8,744 nucleotides of DNA from an uncultured Intrasporangium sp. (GTDB lineage Bacteria; Actinomycetota; Actinomycetes; Actinomycetales; Dermatophilaceae): NCBI GenBank assembly GCA_937873285.1, contig CALMNV010000091.1, positions 1 to 8,744 of the forward strand. The letters run 5' to 3'. Position 1 is the stretch's first letter, and each line of letters begins with the position of its first letter. Shown one piece after another: positions 4,939 through 8,744 of the stretch. The notes beneath the pieces were generated by a model. The model searched no databases. It had not been told where the DNA came from and worked only from the letters and a program-made list of their open reading frames with translations. The translations under genes were made by a program, and so were the position numbers.

Positions 4939-7502
4939 GTCGTCACTGTATGCCGCCGCGCCCGCACACCCGAGGCCAGCCGTCGCAGCGCCGGGCCCAA
5001 CCACCGCCCGACGGCCGTCCACCACCGCCAGTAGGCGACGCCCGCCAGCAGGGACGCGGCAACGGCGAGCAGCGGGGCTCCCCGGAGGAGCTCGAGGACC
5101 TGCCAGTGGATCACATAGATGAAGAGGGAGCTGGCGGCGAGCACCCGGATGGGCCCCAGGAGCAGGCGGGGCACCCGGCTGAGGGGCCGCCACACGACGA
5201 GGAGCACGAGGGCGAGGGTGAGCAGGTCGCGGGACGGGCCGCCGGTGAAGGTGGCGATGCTGGCGGTCGCGACGAGGGTGACCACCACCCGATGACGCCG
5301 GGTGGTGGCGCGAGCGATGGACCAGCCGAGGAAGAAGAGGAAGAGCACGACGGGCGCCGAGATCTGCATGCTCGAGGTCGGCAGCTCGAACGGGTCGAGC
5401 CGCAGGGGCATCACCGCGGCGGTCAGCCCGAGCGGCACGCCGAAGGGAAATCGCTGCTCGAGCCGGTTGAAGGCCGGCACGACGCAGAGGGCGGCGGTGA
5501 TGGCCAGCGCCAGCACCAGCGCCTCGATGAACCAGAACCGCCAGGGCGGCCCGAGGCGCGGCTCGCCGAAGGCCCAGTTGAGCAGGAGCAGGTTGCGCTC
5601 CTCGTAGTAGCCGCCGACGACGTGGGCGGTCGCGATCACGAGCAGCGCCGGCGCGGTGACCCGCGCCATCGCGCGCAAGGCCCTCGTGGTCCGTCCCCGC
5701 GTGGTGGTGTCGACGAGCTGGAAGCGGACAAGCTGGTAGCCGGTCAGCACGAACAGCGCGTTGGCGCTGCCCTGCAGCGAGAAGAGGTCGGCGTGCGTGC
5801 CGACGATGAGCACGATCGCCAGCGCGCGCAGCCAGATGCCGGTCTCCACCGTATGCCGCGCTCGCCACGACGGCGCCCCAGCCACGGCTTGCGGGCGCCC
5901 GTCTGTCCGCCGCTCCGCCTCGAGCTGCGCGACGGTGCGCAGGTGCCACGCGGACGGCAGGTGACCGAGCTGGTCCTCGAGGCGGATGGAGACCTCCACG
6001 TAGGACAGCGAGTCGCCACCGAGCGAGACGAACGTCGCGTCGGGCGCGACCTCGCGCCGGCCGAGCAAGACGGCATACAGCTCGGCCACCGACCCCCTCG
6101 CGGCCGGCTCGCCGGCAGGCTCGGCGGCCAGCGTCGCGATGGCGCGGTAGTCCGTCTTGCCCGTGGGCAGCACCGGGTGGTCCGCGACGTGAGCCACGTG
6201 CACCGCATGGCGCGGCACCGCGGCCACCGCCGCCACCTGGTCTCGGACGACGGCCTCATCGTGGCCGCTCGGACTCGCCGGGCCGCCCCGGACCGTCACG
6301 ACGAGGCGCTCGTCCTCACCGCCGCAGCGGGCGTCGAGACCACCGCCACGCAGCCGCGCTTCCACGACGTCGAGGTCGACCCGGTGCCCGAGCACCTTGA
6401 TGAATCGGGACCGGCGTCCGACGACCTCGAAGAGCCCCTCCGGGGTGCAGCGGCCGAGGTCACCGGTGCACAGACTTGTCACGGTCCGCCCCATGCCGAG
6501 GTCGGCGGGCGAGGTGGCGTAGCCAAGCATGACGTTGGGTCCGCAGTAGACGAGCTCACCGTCCTCGACAGCCAGCCCGCCTCCGGGCACCGGGATGCCG
6601 ATCGACCCCGGATGCTCCAGGGCCAGGTGCGGGGGGAGGTAGGCCATTCGCGCCGTCGCCTCCGTCTGGCCGTACATGACGAACAGGTCCCAGCCGCGGC
6701 GCTGCCCGGACGCGGCCCAGTGGCGCACCCGCTCGGGGTCCATCCGCCCGCCGGCCTGCGTGACGTAGCGCAGCCGGGGCAGCTCCATGTCCTTGAACCC
6801 GACGCGCTCGAGCAGCTCGAAGGTGTGCGGCACCCCGGCCAGCGTCGTCGCTCCGGCCCGCCGGAACAGCGTCCAGAAGCAGTCGTCGACCACCGACAGC
6901 TCCGTGAGGAGCACTGCGGCTCCGCAGCGGAGGTGGCTGTGCAGCAGGGACAACCCGTAGCAGTAGCTGAGCGGCAGCGTCGTCACGGCGCGGTCGGTCT
7001 CGCGGATGGCGAGGATCTGCGCGATCTGGTCGGCGTTCGCTGCGAGGTTGGTCCGCGAGAGCCGGACCAGCTTGCCGGAGCCGGTGGAGCCGCTGGTGCT
7101 GAGGAGCAGGGCGAGGTCCGGATGCAGCCGATGACGGGAGCGCTCGCGGATGACGTCGAGGCGGCCGTCGGCCCGGATGATCACGTCGGGGTCGTAGTCG
7201 CGCCGCACGGTGGCCGACAGCGCCTCGGCGCGGCCGTCGACGAGGGCCACGACGTGCCCGCCGTCCAGTGCGGCGAGGTAGGCGACGACGGTGTCGAGCG
7301 TGTTGCGGGCCTCGATGAGCACGAGCCGGCGATCTCCTGCCAGCCGGTCGGCGAAGGCGTCGACGCGGGCGGCGAGGTCGGCGTAGGTCACCGTCTCCTC
7401 TGCCGTGAGCAGGGCGATGCGCTCACCGTGCTCGGGCCCGGAGGAGCGCCACCGCAGCGGGCCGGGCGCCGGCGCGAGGGGACTGGGCGGGGCCGGGGTC
7501 AT
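4935..7502 (-). CDS. Adenylation domain - phosphopantetheine carrier - acyltransferase-3 membrane fusion protein
   Basis: A protein of 855 residues with three parts. (1) An AMP-forming adenylation domain (about 20-460) has the P-loop-like LSTSGSTGSGK (134-144), MYGQTEA (276-282), CTGDLGR (345-351), RRSRFIKVLGHRVD (363-376) and the C-terminal TGKTDY with catalytic Lys 449. (2) A carrier domain (about 468-530) has FVSLGGDSLSYVEV, where Ser 498 is the phosphopantetheine site. (3) About 300 hydrophobic residues (550-850) with roughly 10 membrane segments open with WLRALAIVLIVGTH (Arg 559, His 570) and NALFVLTGYQL, matching the Arg/His and F-F-V-L-S-G-Y/F signatures of acyltransferase-3 (OafA-type) proteins. 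Inferred role: activates a carboxylic or amino acid, loads it on its own carrier and transfers it to an acceptor at or across the membrane, in the manner of DltA-DltC-DltB but in one chain. The substrate is unknown. It is the first gene of an operon with selD, next to an iron box. The start is ATG 7502, with no Shine-Dalgarno seen. Confidence 0.88.
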   Translation of the reverse strand: MTPAPPSPLAPAPGPLRWRSSGPEHGERIALLTAEETVTYADLAARVDAFADRLAGDRRLVLIEARNTLDTVVAYLAALDGGHVVALVDGRAEALSATVRRDYDPDVIIRADGRLDVIRERSRHRLHPDLALLLSTSGSTGSGKLVRLSRTNLAANADQIAQILAIRETDRAVTTLPLSYCYGLSLLHSHLRCGAAVLLTELSVVDDCFWTLFRRAGATTLAGVPHTFELLERVGFKDMELPRLRYVTQAGGRMDPERVRHWAASGQRRGWDLFVMYGQTEATARMAYLPPHLALEHPGSIGIPVPGGGLAVEDGELVYCGPNVMLGYATSPADLGMGRTVTSLCTGDLGRCTPEGLFEVVGRRSRFIKVLGHRVDLDVVEARLRGGGLDARCGGEDERLVVTVRGGPASPSGHDEAVVRDQVAAVAAVPRHAVHVAHVADHPVLPTGKTDYRAIATLAAEPAGEPAARGSVAELYAVLLGRREVAPDATFVSLGGDSLSYVEVSIRLEDQLGHLPSAWHLRTVAQLEAERRTDGRPQAVAGAPSWRARHTVETGIWLRALAIVLIVGTHADLFSLQGSANALFVLTGYQLVRFQLVDTTTRGRTTRALRAMARVTAPALLVIATAHVVGGYYEERNLLLLNWAFGEPRLGPPWRFWFIEALVLALAITAALCVVPAFNRLEQRFPFGVPLGLTAAVMPLRLDPFELPTSSMQISAPVVLFLFFLGWSIARATTRRHRVVVTLVATASIATFTGGPSRDLLTLALVLLVVWRPLSRVPRLLLGPIRVLAASSLFIYVIHWQVLELLRGAPLLAVAASLLAGVAYWRWWTAVGRWLGPALRRLASGVRARRHTVTT

Positions 7503-7593
7503 GGCCGGTAGTAAATAAGGTTAGGCTATCCAAAGCAAGCCGGCCCTGCGCCTGAGCAGGTGCCCCTCCAGCAATCGACGAGGAGACCCCTTC
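7503..7593. promoter_or_regulatory. Divergent promoter region
   Basis: This 91-bp spacer is distinctly more A/T-rich near 7511-7535 than its surroundings and must serve both the - strand operon and the + strand iron-uptake operon. On the + strand TAGGCT (7522-7527) fits a -10, giving a start near 7534 and a leader of about 60 nt. That leader contains a small hairpin (CCTGC 7545-7549 with GCAGG 7556-7560) and ribosome binding site AGGAG (7581-7585), 8 nt before GTG 7594. On the - strand TTTACT (7515-7510) lies 7 nt before ATG 7502, without a Shine-Dalgarno sequence, which suggests a leaderless message. No convincing -35 was found on either strand. Confidence 0.55.
7516..7534. promoter_or_regulatory. 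DtxR/IdeR-type iron box
   Basis: TAAGGTTAGGCTATCCAAA matches the known DtxR/IdeR operator consensus TWAGGTWAGSCTWACCTWA at 17 of 19 positions, with mismatches only at positions 14 and 17. It overlaps the candidate + strand -10 and lies 14-32 nt upstream of the - strand ATG. An iron-loaded DtxR/IdeR-type repressor could therefore block both directions. The adjacent ferric-iron-binding protein gene supports the call independently. Repression by iron is inferred; binding is not shown. Confidence 0.82.
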
Positions 7594-8625
7594 GTGACGA
7601 CCAGACGCACCGTGCTCCTCGCAGCCGGCGGCATCGTGACGACGATGACGCTGGCCGCGTGCAGCGGAAGCCTCAAGGCATCCGAGGCGCTCTCGCCTGA
7701 CAAGCTGACGATCTACAGCGCGCAGCACGAGAACCTCACGGAGGCGTGGGCCCGGGCGTTCCGGGACAAGACGGGTGTGGACGTGCAGATCCGCTACGGA
7801 GGGGACTCCTCGATGGCTGCGCAGCTCGTGCAGGAGGGGGCGAAGTCACCGGCGGACGTGTTCCTCACCGAGAACTCCCCCGCCATGACGACGGTGCAGA
7901 ATGCCGGGTTGCTCGGCTCCGTCGAGCCAGCGACGATCGCCCAGGTCCGCCCCGGCTACGCCCCGTCAACGCGTGCCTGGGTCGGCATCGCGGCCCGCGC
8001 CACCGCCCTGGTCTACAACCCGAGCCAGATCGCCGCGTCACAGCTCCCGCGCTCGATCCTCGACCTGGCGGACCCGAGATGGTCGGGTCGGTGGGGAGCC
8101 GCCGCGGGCGGCGGTGACTTCCAGGCGATCGTCTCAGCGGTGCTCGCCACCCGCGGCGAGCAGCAGACCCGGCAGTGGCTGGCGGGCCTGAAGTCCGGGG
8201 CGAAGATCTATCAGAACAACATCGCCGTCATGAAGGCCGTCAACTCCGGCCAGGTGCCGGTCGGGATCATGTACCACTACTACTGGTATCGCGACCAGGC
8301 GCAGAGCAAGGCCGGCAGCGAGAACACCAAGCTGCACTACTTCCGGGGTCAGGACCCGGGCGCCTTCGTCAGCCTCTCGGGAGGCGGTGTGCTGAAGTCG
8401 AGCAAGCGGGCCGCCGAGGCGCAGCGCTTCCTCGCCTTCGTGACGAGCAAGGAGGGCCAGGACATCCTCGCCAAGAGCGGCGCCATGGAGTATGCCGTGG
8501 GTGCCGGGGTCGCCTCCGACCCCGCGCTTCCGTCACTGGAGTCGCTGCAGGCTCCGCGGGTCGACCCGTTCACGCTCAACGGTCCGAAGGTCATCGCGCT
8601 CATGACCGACGCGGGCATCCTCTAG
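7594..8625 (+). CDS. fbpA: Ferric iron ABC transporter substrate-binding lipoprotein (FbpA family)
   Basis: A predicted lipoprotein of 343 residues that captures Fe(III) outside the membrane for an ABC importer. The N-terminus MTTRR, a hydrophobic core and lipobox LAAC with Cys 23 form a lipoprotein signal; the twin Arg is worth noting but the motif is not a full Tat signal. The mature part follows Neisseria FbpA closely: TIYSAQHENL (His 45), SPADVFLTENSPA (Glu 93) and YHYYWY (Tyr 229, Tyr 230). These correspond to the four protein ligands of iron in FbpA (His, Glu, Tyr, Tyr), so iron rather than another cargo is likely. Also conserved are DPGAFVSLSGGGVLKSS and the C-terminal EGQDILAKSGAMEY. 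Start GTG 7594 is preceded by AGGAG at 8 nt. The promoter overlaps an iron box, and a probable permease gene begins 1 nt after the stop. Confidence 0.93.
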   Translation: MTTRRTVLLAAGGIVTTMTLAACSGSLKASEALSPDKLTIYSAQHENLTEAWARAFRDKTGVDVQIRYGGDSSMAAQLVQEGAKSPADVFLTENSPAMTTVQNAGLLGSVEPATIAQVRPGYAPSTRAWVGIAARATALVYNPSQIAASQLPRSILDLADPRWSGRWGAAAGGGDFQAIVSAVLATRGEQQTRQWLAGLKSGAKIYQNNIAVMKAVNSGQVPVGIMYHYYWYRDQAQSKAGSENTKLHYFRGQDPGAFVSLSGGGVLKSSKRAAEAQRFLAFVTSKEGQDILAKSGAMEYAVGAGVASDPALPSLESLQAPRVDPFTLNGPKVIALMTDAGIL

Positions 8626-8626
8626 G

Positions 8627-8744
8627 GTGGCGACCCGTGCCGTCGGCGCCCTGCGCCCCGTGAGCACCATGGGCTCCGTGAGCGCCATACGCTCCGGGTC
8701 CGCGCCGCTGCGCGCAGCGGCGCTCCTCGTCGTGGCGCTGTCGG
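8627..8744 (+). CDS. Probable ABC transporter permease, N-terminal fragment (runs off the window)
   Basis: An open frame from GTG 8627, 1 nt after the TAG of the iron-binding protein gene, continues to the window end. It encodes about 39 residues: a Ser/Arg-rich leader (MATRAVGALRPVSTMGSV) and then RAAALLVVALS, the beginning of a membrane segment. Position directly after an FbpA-type binding protein, and this hydrophobic start, fit the FbpB permease in the usual order binding protein - permease - ATPase. No permease signature is reached before the end, so the assignment rests on context. GTG 8660, ATG 8669 and GTG 8678 in the same frame are alternative starts, and no start has a good ribosome binding site. 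A tandem repeat and a palindrome lie within this first part of the gene. Confidence 0.6.
   Translation, partial: MATRAVGALRPVSTMGSVSAIRSGSAPLRAAALLVVALS
8659..8694 (+). repeat. Two 18-nt imperfect tandem repeats
   Basis: CGTGAGCACCATGGGCTC (8659-8676) is followed directly by CGTGAGCGCCATACGCTC (8677-8694), 15 of 18 bases identical. In the permease frame they encode VSTMGS and VSAIRS (phase shifted by one base). Each copy contains a GTG, so the repeat also duplicates a possible start codon. Confidence 0.7.
8702..8723. repeat. 22-bp perfect palindrome early in the permease gene
   Basis: GCGCCGCTGCG (8702-8712) is followed immediately by its exact reverse complement (8713-8723). As RNA it could fold into a 9-bp GC-rich stem with a 4-nt loop, about 77 nt after the stop of the iron-binding protein gene. 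It is in frame within the predicted permease (P-L-R-A-A-A). It may be a chance result of GC-rich coding or an RNA structure that limits permease expression relative to the binding protein. Confidence 0.6.

Noticed and set aside
4950..7511. An 853-codon open frame on the + strand, fully antisense to the membrane synthetase gene
   Set aside because: The product is Arg/Gly/Pro/Glu/His-rich without motifs. It mirrors the high-GC codon pattern of the real - strand gene, in which every adenylation, carrier and acyltransferase motif is present.
7..8744. Mobile elements, CRISPR arrays or attachment sites
   Set aside because: No transposase or integrase, no long terminal repeats and no regularly spaced repeats were seen. 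Composition is even across the window except for the A/T-rich divergent promoter.

Overview
The window is high-GC DNA with strong G/C bias at third codon positions and GTG/TTG starts. It carries an HtpX-PspAB pair, TAnnnT-type -10 elements and a DtxR/IdeR-type iron box. Together these point to an actinobacterial chromosome, perhaps a Micrococcales or Intrasporangiaceae-like organism; that family guess is weak.

Left part (1-2630, + strand): the C-terminal end of an HtpX-like M48 membrane protease overlaps (GTGA) a pspAB-like gene, an envelope-stress pair. After a 147-nt gap come two lipoprotein genes 1 nt apart: a DUF305 protein, whose true start is probably the TTG at 1052, and an F510_1955-type beta-propeller 'glycosylhydrolase'. 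These two are probably one operon and may serve an extracytoplasmic copper-linked role. The gap holds three 11-nt direct repeats that faintly resemble a PHO box.

Middle (2674-3881, + strand): a gene for a NYN-domain (PIN-like) ribonuclease-type protein with a LOTUS-like C-terminal part. It is split by a frame change near a run of seven C, and part of the NYN fold also appears to be missing. It is called here as a pseudogene or frameshifted gene.

Right part, - strand (7502 to 3913): a two-gene operon read away from the divergent promoter at 7503-7593. The first gene encodes an unusual one-chain adenylation domain - phosphopantetheine carrier - acyltransferase-3 membrane protein. Its stop overlaps (ATGA) the start of selD, which encodes a Cys-type selenophosphate synthetase.

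Right part, + strand (7594 to the end): an FbpA-family ferric-iron-binding lipoprotein with all four iron ligands recognisable, followed by the start of what is probably the permease. A 19-bp near-consensus DtxR/IdeR iron box (7516-7534) lies between the divergent transcription units. Iron may therefore control both the iron transporter and the adenylation-carrier-acyltransferase/selD operon. This linkage of an undescribed membrane synthetase, selenophosphate synthesis and iron control is the most interesting element of the window.
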